A DNA stretch of 42,934 bases from Rhodobiaceae bacterium (GTDB taxonomy: Bacteria; Pseudomonadota; Alphaproteobacteria; Rhizobiales; TMED25). Shown piece by piece: positions 1 through 8,820 of the stretch. The translations under genes were made by a program, and so were the position numbers. The stretch lies in contig PAAM01000026.1 of the NCBI GenBank assembly GCA_002699615.1, positions 1-42,934 of the forward strand. The letters are read 5' to 3'. The notes beneath the pieces are model-generated. The model was not told where the DNA came from. It saw only the letters and a program-made list of their open reading frames with translations, and did not search any database. Each line of letters begins with the position of its first letter. Positions within the stretch are counted from its first letter, which is position 1.

Positions 1-570
1 GCGTGCAGTTGCTCCCCAAATAGAGTACTCTTTGTATTCATATAAATAAAACGATTTTCTTATTCCATTAAATTCTTTGTCTATAAACCTCAAATTTTTT
101 TTATTTTCTATAAATTCTAATGGTAGATTTATGATATCTTGAACCTCACTTCTATTTATTTGTGGTGAGAAATTTAGAGCAATTTGAGCAACAACAGGTA
201 ATATCATAAAATTTGTTCCTGTGGTTGCTAGATCCAAATAACCAAGCTTCTCAATGTGGTCCTTTGATAAACCAATTTCTTCATAAGCTTCTCTGTAAGC
301 TGTATCAACTGGACTCTTATCCTCAATTTCGACTTTTCCACCCGGAAAAGATATTTGACCCGCATGTGATGGTAAATCATTAGAGCGAATGGTAAGAATA
401 ATTTCTACCCCATCACCACCCTCAATAAGAGGAACCAGTACTGCAGAATTTCTATATTTGATACCATCAACAACAGAGTAATATTTTGCATCAGGCTCAC
501 TTATTGATGGTTGGGTTAGAAAATGGGGCATGTCTTTTATTAATTTTCTTGAGTAGTCCATAGAAATCAT
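1..570 (-). CDS. CoA pyrophosphatase, Nudix family (3' end cut by window edge)
   Basis: An open frame runs from ATG at 570 to the window edge without a stop: 190 residues, so only a few C-terminal residues are probably missing (the family is near 200 aa). The CoA-specific Nudix signature is plain: ILTIRSNDLPSHAGQISFPGG followed shortly by the Nudix helix with REAYEEIGL, supplying the metal-binding glutamates. Family members hydrolyse CoA and its derivatives to 3',5'-ADP and 4'-phosphopantetheine. An in-frame ATG three codons in (561) is an alternative start. It follows the DUF1285 gene by 9 bp on the same strand. In many alphaproteobacteria these two genes sit together, often followed by a CCA-adding enzyme, which would lie just outside this window. 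Confidence 0.9.
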   Translation of the reverse strand, partial: MISMDYSRKLIKDMPHFLTQPSISEPDAKYYSVVDGIKYRNSAVLVPLIEGGDGVEIILTIRSNDLPSHAGQISFPGGKVEIEDKSPVDTAYREAYEEIGLSKDHIEKLGYLDLATTGTNFMILPVVAQIALNFSPQINRSEVQDIINLPLEFIENKKNLRFIDKEFNGIRKSFYLYEYKEYSIWGATAR

Positions 571-579
571 TTTTTTAAT

Positions 580-1089
580 TCAATCTTCAATCAAGTCAAC
601 AGGGAATAATCTCTTATTACTCCAAAAGCCAAAAATCTCTCCATCTTTGGAGTCATGATAATCACAATAATTTATTAAATCGAGCATACACGATCTAGTA
701 AAGATAGCGAACATATCATCCCTGATATTAATATACGGAATAATACCGTGATTTTTTTTATCTTCTAGATATCTAAGCTGATCATTTGTCTGTATTTTTA
801 TGATATCATTCACATTTGTCTCTACATAATAATTACATAAATTACCCTTTCCCTCCCTCCAAATATTTATCACTTTAAATGGGGTGTGTTCCACACCAAC
901 AGAAACACGCTCATGAGGTGTAATAATATTATAAGCACCATCACTATCTCTTTTCAGATATCGTGAAAATAGACACACCATCGCATGCCTTTTTATCTCA
1001 GTTCCTCCATAGAACCAGCGGCATTCGCTATCAATTTGAAACTTTGCTTCGGGATCTCTGTTTTGATAAATATTAGTGGCTTTTGACAA
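580..1089 (-). CDS. DUF1285 family protein
   Basis: 169 aa, matching the DUF1285 pattern from memory: an early FQIDSECRWFYGGTEI stretch, then TPHERVSVGVEHTPF and a C-terminal GFWSNKRLFPV. The biochemical function of this proteobacterial family is unknown. The start is TTG at 1089, since the next in-frame methionine is 36 residues in and would remove the conserved N-terminus; an AGAAG stretch just upstream is a plausible weak ribosome site. It lies 5 bp after the GNAT gene and 9 bp before the CoA pyrophosphatase, so the three are probably one transcript. I am sure of the family and make no claim about the role. Confidence 0.85.
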   Translation of the reverse strand: MSKATNIYQNRDPEAKFQIDSECRWFYGGTEIKRHAMVCLFSRYLKRDSDGAYNIITPHERVSVGVEHTPFKVINIWREGKGNLCNYYVETNVNDIIKIQTNDQLRYLEDKKNHGIIPYINIRDDMFAIFTRSCMLDLINYCDYHDSKDGEIFGFWSNKRLFPVDLIED

Positions 1090-1094
1090 TCTTC

Positions 1095-1604
1095 TTAATC
1101 TATAAATTTTTTAATTTTAATTTCGGTATTATCTTTAATTATAGTTTTATTAAATTCAATATACAAGACGCGTTCGTAATTCACAGGGCCCTCAAATGAA
1201 ATTTTTTTTTGTCCAATTCTTTTAAATCCCGCCCTTGAGTAATAAGGTATATCTCCAACAAGAATTATTAGATTATGGCCAAGATTTTTACAATTCATGA
1301 TACTAGTTTTAAGCAACTCCATTCCAAAACCTCGCCCTCTAAAATCCCGGTGCATAGCTATAGGCCCTAATAGCAAGGAATTTTCGCCATTTACAAGGAT
1401 ATTCCAGAATCTAACTGAACCAATTAATCTATTTTGGTAAATAATAACTTTAGAAATATCAATTAAATGATCGTATTTTTCACGGTAACGAAAAGTACTT
1501 TTTGCATAACGCCCCGGCCCAAATGAGCTGCCATATAATTTATCAATCTCATCTTTATCATTTTCCTGCTCATTTCGAATAAATATTGTCTCTGTCATGT
1601 TCAT
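1095..1604 (-). CDS. GNAT family N-acetyltransferase (YhbS-like)
   Basis: 169 aa with a GNAT core: an N-terminal IRNEQENDKDEIDKLY element, a strand LLLGPIAMHRDFRGRGFG in which RGRGFG is the acetyl-CoA pyrophosphate loop, and VGDIPYYSRAGFKRIG as the closing beta-bulge and helix typical of the COG3153/YhbS branch. The acceptor substrate is unknown. The start is ATG at 1604; a second ATG two codons later (1598) is equally possible. It is the first gene of the minus-strand group with DUF1285 and the CoA pyrophosphatase, and is divergent from the glutathionyl-hydroquinone reductase gene across 109 bp that must hold both promoters. Confidence 0.85.
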   Translation of the reverse strand: MNMTETIFIRNEQENDKDEIDKLYGSSFGPGRYAKSTFRYREKYDHLIDISKVIIYQNRLIGSVRFWNILVNGENSLLLGPIAMHRDFRGRGFGMELLKTSIMNCKNLGHNLIILVGDIPYYSRAGFKRIGQKKISFEGPVNYERVLYIEFNKTIIKDNTEIKIKKFID

Positions 1605-1713
1605 GTTGAAATTACTTTCAATTACACAGTATAATAAAACGTTATGTTGGCATTAATAAAATAAAAATGCTAGTAATACTACAACTAATTATTTCGAGTA
1701 AGGATTCGGCTTT

Positions 1714-2688
1714 ATGGGCAGATTAGAAAATGGCAAATGGATCGATCAGTGGCATAATACAAAAGAAACTCAAGGTCGTTATGTTCGTAAGCCCTCTACC
1801 TACAGAAATTGGATAACAGAGGATGGTACAGCAGGGCCTACCGGGAAAGGTGGTTTTAAAGCTGAAAAAGATAGATATCATTTATACGTATCGTGGGCCT
1901 GCCCATGGGCTCACCGAACACTGATTTTTCGAGCTCTTAAAGGATTGGAGGAGCTTATATCCATATCTGTCGTAAATGCTATCATGCGTTCCCATGGCTG
2001 GACGTTCGATGATGGGTATGGTGTCATTGCAGATAACGTAAATAATAAAAGATATCTATATGAGGTATATCTAGAAGAAAACAAAAATTATTCAGGCAGG
2101 GTAACTGTGCCATTGCTTTGGGATAAAAAAACATCATCCATAGTTAATAATGAATCAGCCGATATAATTAGAATGTTTAACTCAGTATTTGATGATATTG
2201 GCGCCAAACCAGGTGATTATTATCCAGAAGATAAAAGGGATGCTATTAACGATATGAATGACTATATTTATCAAAATATAAATAATGGTGTTTACAGATC
2301 CGGCTTCTCGACAACGCAAGAGGCTTACAATGAGGCAATTGAAACGCTTTTTCGCGGGCTGGATAAATTAAATAGCATACTATCCCAACAAAGGTATTTA
2401 ATCGGCGATGAAGTTACCGAGTCTGACTGGAGGCTATTACCAACATTATTAAGATTTGACAGTGTTTATCATGGGCACTTCAAATGTAATCGAAAAAAAA
2501 TTAAGGAATACGAGCATCTATTCAATTACGCTAAGGAGCTATACCAATATTCAGGGATACCTGATACTTACGATGATGAGTACAGTAAGCTTCACTATTA
2601 TGGCAGTCATGAAACAATAAATCCAAGTGGTGTTGTGGCATCAGGACCAATATTCGAGTTCGCCAGGCCGCACACTAGAGGTAGTTAA
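1714..2688 (+). CDS. yqjG: glutathionyl-hydroquinone reductase (xi-class glutathione transferase)
   Basis: 324 aa, the usual length for YqjG/ECM4 proteins. The thioredoxin-like domain carries the signature YVSWACPWAHRTL with the catalytic cysteine at residue 63, followed by the all-helical GST C-terminal domain. Family members reduce glutathionylated hydroquinones with a second glutathione. AAGGA at 1700-1704 lies 9 nt before the ATG and supports this start. The stop codon abuts the GTG start of msrA, so the two thiol-redox enzymes are very probably co-transcribed and translationally coupled. The family assignment is secure; the physiological quinone is not known. Confidence 0.93.
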   Translation: MGRLENGKWIDQWHNTKETQGRYVRKPSTYRNWITEDGTAGPTGKGGFKAEKDRYHLYVSWACPWAHRTLIFRALKGLEELISISVVNAIMRSHGWTFDDGYGVIADNVNNKRYLYEVYLEENKNYSGRVTVPLLWDKKTSSIVNNESADIIRMFNSVFDDIGAKPGDYYPEDKRDAINDMNDYIYQNINNGVYRSGFSTTQEAYNEAIETLFRGLDKLNSILSQQRYLIGDEVTESDWRLLPTLLRFDSVYHGHFKCNRKKIKEYEHLFNYAKELYQYSGIPDTYDDEYSKLHYYGSHETINPSGVVASGPIFEFARPHTRGS

Positions 2689-3150
2689 GTGGATAATAAT
2701 AAGGCAAACATTGTTTTACTGGGCTCCGGATGTTTTTGGCATCCTGAAATGGTATTCCACTCAACAGATGGAGTTCTGAATACAAAAGTTGGTTATGCGG
2801 GTGGCACCACAGACAATCCAAGTTACTCTGAGGTTTGCTCAGGTCAAACGGGGCATGCTGAAGTTGTGAAAGTTGAATTTGATCCCAATATAATAGATTT
2901 TAGCAAGTTACTAGATATTTTCTGGGATATACATGATCCAACACAAATTAATAGACAAGGTGTAGATATCGGCACGCAATATAGATCTTGTATATTTACA
3001 GATTATGAGCCTTACATAGAAATTACCAAAAATGCTATTAAGATTATTGACCGATCAAAGCGCTTCGATAGGCCAATTTCAACAATCCTATACGAAAGCA
3101 TGATCTTCTTTGAAGCCGAAAACTATCATCAAAAATACCTGTTTAAATAG
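2689..3150 (+). CDS. msrA: peptide-methionine (S)-S-oxide reductase
   Basis: 153 aa. The MsrA active-site motif GCFW is at residues 14-17 with catalytic Cys15, followed by VGYAGG, the GHAEVVKVEFDP strand and the DIGTQYRSCIF stretch that forms the methionine sulfoxide pocket. MsrA reduces the S-epimer of methionine sulfoxide in proteins and free methionine. The start is GTG, directly abutting the stop of the preceding gene, with AGAGGT about 9 nt upstream inside that gene. The residues after GCFW are HPE rather than the more usual G-V-E, a mild variant. No msrB is seen in the window. Confidence 0.93.
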   Translation: MDNNKANIVLLGSGCFWHPEMVFHSTDGVLNTKVGYAGGTTDNPSYSEVCSGQTGHAEVVKVEFDPNIIDFSKLLDIFWDIHDPTQINRQGVDIGTQYRSCIFTDYEPYIEITKNAIKIIDRSKRFDRPISTILYESMIFFEAENYHQKYLFK

Positions 3151-3182
3151 TGTAAAAAGTAGTTTATACAAATGTGTAAAAT

Positions 3183-4070
3183 ATGATTATATCCCACATT
3201 TCTGACATACATCTTCCAATTATAATTAATCCAATTTTTCATGATTTATTCAATAAAAGATTGATTGGTTTTATAAATTATTTATCTAAAAGAAGAAAAA
3301 TTCATGACATCGAAAGTCTCAAAGTTATATTTGACGATATAATAAGTAATCCCGAGGAACATACAGTTTTAACAGGAGATCTAGTCAATTTGTCACTTCG
3401 AAGTGAGTTCGAAACAGTAAGTGATTTTTTAGGAAATTATTTTCCCAAAGAAAAACTCTCAATAATACCTGGAAACCACGACAATTACGTGAAATGTAGT
3501 TATGAGGACTCAATGTATTTGCTAAGAAGATATATAGAAAATAAGCTTAATATTAATCAAAACTCACTCTTTCCATATCTAAAATTAATAAATGATGTGG
3601 CAATAATTGGTATTTCAACCGCAGTTACATCTCCACCGTTAATGTCTTGGGGTCGCATATCCGAAATTCAACTAAATGATCTCAACAAAATATTACATTC
3701 AATATCAAAAAATAACTATTTCACGATTGTGTTATTGCATCATCCATTGCATAAATTTGGTTTTCTAAATTTTAAAGGCCTACTCAACAAACAGTCATTA
3801 ATTAAGTTACTCAATGGATTTAATGTAAACCTGTTATTGCACGGTCATTTACATACCGAAAGCCAAAAAACAATATCCCTTGGAGATGTTGATGTGCCTT
3901 GTTTTGGTGCGCCATCGACCTCGAAAGTAGATGATAATAAATTATCATTTCTAAAGTATCACATTGATAAAGTGAATGACATATGGACTCTAAAGGTATA
4001 TCGTCGCAGCTACATTATGCAAACAAAGAAGTTTGAAACACAAATTTTAATGAGTAAAACATATGACTAA
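3183..4070 (+). CDS. calcineurin-like metallophosphoesterase
   Basis: 295 aa with the full set of metallophosphoesterase motifs: ISDIH (Asp8, His10), TGDLVN (Asp66), PGNHD (97-100), LLHHPLH (His186-187) and HGHLH (220-224). These residues bind the two metal ions. The layout is that of the cyclic-nucleotide phosphodiesterase (CpdA-like)/DNA repair exonuclease superfamily, but the substrate cannot be set from sequence. No clear Shine-Dalgarno precedes the ATG. It overlaps the following MFS gene by 8 bp (4063-4070), so translation is probably coupled. Confidence 0.85.
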   Translation: MIISHISDIHLPIIINPIFHDLFNKRLIGFINYLSKRRKIHDIESLKVIFDDIISNPEEHTVLTGDLVNLSLRSEFETVSDFLGNYFPKEKLSIIPGNHDNYVKCSYEDSMYLLRRYIENKLNINQNSLFPYLKLINDVAIIGISTAVTSPPLMSWGRISEIQLNDLNKILHSISKNNYFTIVLLHHPLHKFGFLNFKGLLNKQSLIKLLNGFNVNLLLHGHLHTESQKTISLGDVDVPCFGAPSTSKVDDNKLSFLKYHIDKVNDIWTLKVYRRSYIMQTKKFETQILMSKTYD

Positions 4071-5274
4071 GGGATTAACACCCTTACAAATTAAAATTAT
4101 ATGCGGCGGTCTAATTCTAGCTATAGCAGTCGGAATTAGACAATCATTTGGACTTTTTCTTGAGCCAATCAGTTCATCACTTCAGATTGGTAGAGAGACA
4201 TTCGCGCTTTCAATCGGCCTTGTCAATCTGCTCTGGGGGGTCCTTGCCCCGTTTACAGGTGCACTAGCTGATAAATATGGTCTAAAGAGAGTTGCCATCG
4301 TTGGCGCATTATTTTACGCCGGAGGCATTTTAATATTATCAAATTCAGCATCCCCACAGGAGTTATTACTTGGTGGAATAATAATAGGTTCTGGTCTGTC
4401 AGGATTAGGCTTTACAGTAATTCTTGGTGCTGTTGGAAAGTTTGCTCCGCCTGAAAAAAGAGGTACGGCTCTGGGTTTAACTACGATGGGGGGTTCAATT
4501 GGGATGTTTTTGGGAGTTCCTGTCACAGGCTCCTTCATTCAAACATTGGGGTGGTCTGGTGCTCTATTTGGGCTTGCCGCAATATCTCTGATTATGATAC
4601 CTTTAGTGTATGGACTAATATCAAATGATAAAGTTTCCGATCAAAACCCACAAAGTGGTGATACTGATGAAAAACTCATTGAGGTACTAAACCACGCACT
4701 CAAATCTAAAGACTTTCTTTTACTAGTTTGCGGCTTCTTCATATGTGGGTTCCATGTAAATTTTATTGTTGCCCACCTGCCCGCATTCATTTCGGATATG
4801 TCATTACCTGGTAATGTGGCGACAACTTCGCTCGCTTTGATTGGTTTTGCAAATATCTTTGGTGTTGCGTTAGCTGGGCGCCTAGGTGATAAATATAAAA
4901 AAAATGACGTGCTTGTTGTTTTGTATGCTCTGAGAGCCCTAGCATTTATAATCTATATAATTACACCAGTAACTATATTATCAACATTAATTTTTACCTT
5001 TGCACTTGGTATCTTGTGGTTAGGTACTGTTCCTTTGACAAGCGGGCTAGTTGCAACTTTTTTCGGACCAAAATATATGTCAATGCTATATGGAATTGTA
5101 TTTTTTAGTCATCAACTTGGCGGGTTCATGAGCTCTTGGATGGGGGGATGGGTTTTTGATTTAACCGGTGATTATGACATTATGTGGTGGTTTTCCGTTT
5201 TACTTGGGTTGCTTGCTGCGCTGCTGCATGTTCCGATCAAAGATCGGCCTGTAATAATATTTGGGACGAGATAA
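4063..5274 (+). CDS. MFS transporter (monocarboxylate/oxalate-type branch)
   Basis: 403 aa, about 12 hydrophobic helices with a charged central loop around residues 185-210. The loop after the second helix reads GALADKYGLKR, the MFS motif A, and a second copy appears as AGRLGDKYKK in the second half. The opening GIRQSFGLFLEPI resembles the monocarboxylate/oxalate-formate type of MFS carrier; the substrate is inferred at best as an organic anion. The start overlaps the metallophosphoesterase by 8 bp. It ends 1 bp from the convergent amidohydrolase stop, with no intergenic terminator. Confidence 0.85.
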   Translation: MTKGLTPLQIKIICGGLILAIAVGIRQSFGLFLEPISSSLQIGRETFALSIGLVNLLWGVLAPFTGALADKYGLKRVAIVGALFYAGGILILSNSASPQELLLGGIIIGSGLSGLGFTVILGAVGKFAPPEKRGTALGLTTMGGSIGMFLGVPVTGSFIQTLGWSGALFGLAAISLIMIPLVYGLISNDKVSDQNPQSGDTDEKLIEVLNHALKSKDFLLLVCGFFICGFHVNFIVAHLPAFISDMSLPGNVATTSLALIGFANIFGVALAGRLGDKYKKNDVLVVLYALRALAFIIYIITPVTILSTLIFTFALGILWLGTVPLTSGLVATFFGPKYMSMLYGIVFFSHQLGGFMSSWMGGWVFDLTGDYDIMWWFSVLLGLLAALLHVPIKDRPVIIFGTR

Positions 5275-5275
5275 T

Positions 5276-6163
5276 CTAAATCCCATAAACTTTGCTGGCT
5301 GTATTGTGAAATATATTAATCTGATCACTCGTGGATAAGCTATTCGTCGCCATTCGGTATGCATTAATTATATCACCATAATTACACCAGATTTTTTCTA
5401 TTGGAAAATTCGATCCAAATAAGCATCTGCTTGATGGATAGATCGCTAAAACTTTCTGGATAATATTTGATATAAATTCAGGGTCATTTTTATTTATAAA
5501 TGTTCCTAATCCTGATAGTTTGATAAAAACATTATCATGCTCAAGTAAGCTTTCCATAAATATTTCCCACTCATTCCAGCCACTATTCGATAAGTCATGG
5601 GGCATACCAGCATGCTGAAGGACAAAAGTTGTATCAGGGAAACGACTCAAGAGATTCTTTGTGTGATTTAATTGACTTTGAAAAACTTGTAATTCAAAAA
5701 TCGAGTCTTTTTTTGCCAAATACTCAAAATTATTATTAAATATTTTTTCTTCTATAATATCTGGTGATGACGCGAACGAATATAATTCATGTTCGTGCCA
5801 ATGAAGCTGCATCCTTATGCCCTTTGTTAAAGGATAGTCAAATAATCTATCCAGCATTTCAGGAGCGTTTGGATCTAATAGATTACAATACCCGATAAAT
5901 GCGTTTGGCCATCCTGATTTATTATAAGAGTCATCGATAAACTTTGCTTCTTCGTGATATTTATCGATTGGCCAATTACATTGTATATAGACTGATTTTT
6001 TTACTCCAAAATCTAATACATCTTCAATATAATCATCGATAAGATAATCCTTTTTAATAGATGTATAATCACCAAATATTCTTGGTTGTATTTCCCCTTG
6101 AAGCCACTCTATATCTGATTGCTTCCAGATATGATGATGGCTGTCTATTATTGGAAATTTCAT
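5276..6163 (-). CDS. amidohydrolase family 2 / TIM-barrel metal-dependent hydrolase (COG3618-like)
   Basis: 295 aa. The N-terminal IIDSHHHIW provides the HxH metal ligands (His9-His11), a mid-protein VLQHAGMP supplies another histidine, and FGSNFPIEKIW near residue 255 is the family motif, here with Asn rather than the Asp of many relatives. Members are lactonases or C-O/C-N hydrolases acting on small acids and sugars. It is the last gene of the minus-strand operon, 11 bp after the MATE gene. Its likely job is hydrolysing an intermediate or lactone of the pathway encoded upstream; that is inference from position only. Confidence 0.82.
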   Translation of the reverse strand: MKFPIIDSHHHIWKQSDIEWLQGEIQPRIFGDYTSIKKDYLIDDYIEDVLDFGVKKSVYIQCNWPIDKYHEEAKFIDDSYNKSGWPNAFIGYCNLLDPNAPEMLDRLFDYPLTKGIRMQLHWHEHELYSFASSPDIIEEKIFNNNFEYLAKKDSIFELQVFQSQLNHTKNLLSRFPDTTFVLQHAGMPHDLSNSGWNEWEIFMESLLEHDNVFIKLSGLGTFINKNDPEFISNIIQKVLAIYPSSRCLFGSNFPIEKIWCNYGDIINAYRMATNSLSTSDQINIFHNTASKVYGI

Positions 6164-6174
6164 GAATTAATATC

Positions 6175-7560
6175 TTATAATCTCTGTATTGACCTTGAAG
6201 AAATTATATAAAATCTTGGCCCAAGAAGCAATAATGAACTAATAATACCAACTCCAATTCCAATCCATAATCCAATCAATCCAAAATTAAGGGTTATAGC
6301 AAAAATATAGGAAAGCGGTATTCCAAAAATCCAGAAACAAATAGATAATATAAAAAATGGCGTCCAAACATCTCCAGTACCCCTTAATGCCCCAAGTGAA
6401 ACCGCCATCAATGTGTCAAAAATAAATAAAAATCCAATGAAAAATATTATCTTCTGAGTCATGATAATCATCTCTTGATCATCAAAGAAAACTCGCGCAA
6501 TCATATCAGGATTTATTATCGTAAATACTGAAATTGGAAGGGTTATGGAAAACGCAACTAACATACCCATTAGCCCGGCTCTTTTCGTATCTCCAATTGA
6601 TTGTTGACCGACGGCAACACCTACCCTTATAGAGGTGGCTCCAGCTACCCCAATTGCACTCATATATATTAAATTGACCACTGTGTAGGCTGCGTGGTGG
6701 GCCGCAAGCGCGGCAGAACCAAACCAACCTGCAATAAATACAACTGCCGCAAAGGCAATAACCTCAACACCTTGTAATAATGCCATCGGTAAAGCTATCT
6801 TTCTGAATTTCTTAGACATATTGGTTTTTAAAGTAAACATATCCTTACTAATTTCTTGAAAACTTTTCTTCATCTGAAATATATCACCGTTCTTTTTTGA
6901 TATGTAAATGAGGTAAATTAAGGCCATTAAAAATGCTGTCCATCTTAATACTGACGACACTACTATTGCCTCATAAGCCCCACCTCCTGCAAAGAATGAA
7001 CCCCATGATAATATAAAGATACCATTGAAGATTATATTTAATATATTAACTAAAATCATGATGTACATGCCAGCTTTTTGGTAACCCATTGCTTCTAAAA
7101 TAAGGTTCGTCGTTACAAAAAATAGCATTCCTGGTATTCCATACGCAAATACTACAGAAACGCGTGCACCCTCGGATGCAATATTAAACTCCTGCCCTGT
7201 TATTAGAAAAAAATTTTTTATGAAAAAAGATAAAAAGATTGAGATAATTGAAAATAGAATACTGTGAATCATTGCAGAGTACCAAATAGTACCAACTTTA
7301 TGTCTCTCTTTTGCTCCAATAGATTGTGAAGCAAGCACAACTGTTGCATTCAGAGCACCAATAAAAATTACCATTAGCGCAATCACCGGGGCCAATCCAA
7401 TGCCAAGATATGCAAGTTGATCTGGACCTGCCCAGCCAGTCATTATTGCATCAATTGTTACCATAATCAGAATTGATGTCCTGGCGATAATTATTGGAAA
7501 ACCCATACGGAAAGTATCCAAGTAATGAAATATAAAGGTATTTTTTGACGGATTTTGCAT
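6175..7560 (-). CDS. MATE family efflux transporter
   Basis: 461 aa, about 12 hydrophobic helices in two halves, typical MATE length. The N-half contains MTGWAGPDQLAYLGIG and the second half contains GVAGATSIRVGVAVGQ, both characteristic of MATE (NorM/MdtK-like) exporters driven by Na+ or H+. The substrate is unknown. It sits between the lipoyl-domain gene (36 bp upstream) and the amidohydrolase (11 bp downstream) on the same strand, so it is probably part of the E1-lipoyl operon and might export a substrate analogue or by-product of that pathway. Confidence 0.88.
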   Translation of the reverse strand: MQNPSKNTFIFHYLDTFRMGFPIIIARTSILIMVTIDAIMTGWAGPDQLAYLGIGLAPVIALMVIFIGALNATVVLASQSIGAKERHKVGTIWYSAMIHSILFSIISIFLSFFIKNFFLITGQEFNIASEGARVSVVFAYGIPGMLFFVTTNLILEAMGYQKAGMYIMILVNILNIIFNGIFILSWGSFFAGGGAYEAIVVSSVLRWTAFLMALIYLIYISKKNGDIFQMKKSFQEISKDMFTLKTNMSKKFRKIALPMALLQGVEVIAFAAVVFIAGWFGSAALAAHHAAYTVVNLIYMSAIGVAGATSIRVGVAVGQQSIGDTKRAGLMGMLVAFSITLPISVFTIINPDMIARVFFDDQEMIIMTQKIIFFIGFLFIFDTLMAVSLGALRGTGDVWTPFFILSICFWIFGIPLSYIFAITLNFGLIGLWIGIGVGIISSLLLLGPRFYIISSRSIQRL

Positions 7561-7596
7561 GCTGGATTATGAAGATTTAAACATTGATATTTTTAA

Positions 7597-7839
7597 TTAT
7601 TTCGTCTCTATAATCGAGCAAATCTCACTACCAACAGATATGTCGTCACCAACATTCGCGTGAATTTTATTTAAAACACCATCACAAGGTGCCTCTATCT
7701 CTGCGGTTGTCTTATCGGTCTCGATGGAATATAAGGTATCACCTTTAGAAAAGCTCTGACCTTCTATCACATGCCATTCAACAATGGTACCTTCATCAAC
7801 ATTCATGCCCATTCTTGGCATTTTTATAAGTCTTTCCAT
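7597..7839 (-). CDS. free-standing lipoyl (biotinyl/lipoyl attachment) domain protein
   Basis: 80 aa made of a single lipoyl domain: KMPRMGMNVDEGTIVEW at the start, then the hairpin IETDKTTAE with the modifiable lysine at residue 43, and EAPCDGVL after it. In ordinary 2-oxoacid dehydrogenases this domain is the N-terminus of the E2 acyltransferase; here it stops after the domain, with no linker, no E1/E3-binding domain and no catalytic domain. The gene lies 3 bp after E1 beta, so stoichiometric co-translation with E1 is likely. The D-K-T context favours lipoyl over biotin. It may be a mobile acyl carrier for the adjacent E1, handing on to an E2 encoded elsewhere. Confidence 0.88.
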   Translation of the reverse strand: MERLIKMPRMGMNVDEGTIVEWHVIEGQSFSKGDTLYSIETDKTTAEIEAPCDGVLNKIHANVGDDISVGSEICSIIETK

Positions 7840-7842
7840 AAG

Positions 7843-8817
7843 CTAATTTGACTCCAATAACTCTTCAACACAGTTCACAATATCCTCTACCTCAGGAATC
7901 ACGTGACTTTCTAATGTGGGTGAGTAAGGAATTGCGACATCTTTAACTGTAACCCTTTTTATAGGTGATTTTAGATATTTAAATGCCTTATCAGATAATA
8001 TAGCAGATATATGACTTGCGGCACTGCATATGTCACGTGCCTCATCAACAATGACAGCTCTTCCTGTTTTCTTCAATGAATTTATAATCGTATCCTCATC
8101 AATTGGCGCTAACGAAAGCAGATCAATTAGATCAATTCCTACTCCTTTTTCATTTAGTTTCTTTGCCGCTTGTGCGGCTTTTAATGTCATTGGACCAATT
8201 GATATAATTGTTACATCATCTCCTTTATTTAAGACCTCAGCTTTTCCAATTGGTATCAAATAATTATCGTCATCTGGTACTTCCTCTGGACGACCACCAC
8301 CCGCTGCTGTTAGATAAAATACAGGATTATCATCCCTTATTGCAGACTTTAGTAAACCTCTCGCCGTCCTAGAATTAGATGGCACAACGACTTTTACACC
8401 GCCTAAATTCATCAATGCTGGGTATGGTATATCTGAGTGTTGTGCGGCGGCAGACCTGCCTCCCCCAATAACTGCCATATAAACTATCGGTAATTTTACT
8501 TGACCTGCTGTCATATACTTTAATTTTGCTGCTTGATTAGCGATAGAGTCAAATCCTGTATATATAAAGTTTCCATATAAAAGATGGCAAATTGGCCGGT
8601 ATCCCGCCGCTGCCAACCCTACAGCCATGCCAGTCATTATATTCTCACAAATTGGAGTATCTCTGACCCTGTCTTTACCAAAATTTTCTTGAAGTCCCGT
8701 TGTCTGTCCTAGGAGAGAAATACCGGCATCTTCACCATAAAGGATAACTTTTTTATCTCTATTCATTTCTTCATATAATGCCAGATTTATTGCAGGCATC
8801 ATTCTTTGCTTGGACAT
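7843..8817 (-). CDS. 2-oxoacid/acetoin dehydrogenase-type E1 component, beta subunit
   Basis: 324 aa, standard for the beta subunit of TPP-dependent E1 (PdhB/AcoB/BkdB type). It shows the pyrimidine-binding half with DTPICENIMTGMAVG, the RSAAAQHSD segment and the transketolase C-terminal domain from about residue 195 (GDDVTIISIGPMTLKA). With the alpha subunit it forms a heterotetramer that decarboxylates or cleaves an oxo substrate and passes the acyl group to a lipoyl arm. It is 3 bp from each of its neighbours. Whether the substrate is pyruvate, acetoin or another hydroxyketone cannot be told from sequence; no E2 or E3 gene accompanies it. Confidence 0.9.
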   Translation of the reverse strand: MSKQRMMPAINLALYEEMNRDKKVILYGEDAGISLLGQTTGLQENFGKDRVRDTPICENIMTGMAVGLAAAGYRPICHLLYGNFIYTGFDSIANQAAKLKYMTAGQVKLPIVYMAVIGGGRSAAAQHSDIPYPALMNLGGVKVVVPSNSRTARGLLKSAIRDDNPVFYLTAAGGGRPEEVPDDDNYLIPIGKAEVLNKGDDVTIISIGPMTLKAAQAAKKLNEKGVGIDLIDLLSLAPIDEDTIINSLKKTGRAVIVDEARDICSAASHISAILSDKAFKYLKSPIKRVTVKDVAIPYSPTLESHVIPEVEDIVNCVEELLESN

Positions 8818-8820
8818 TAT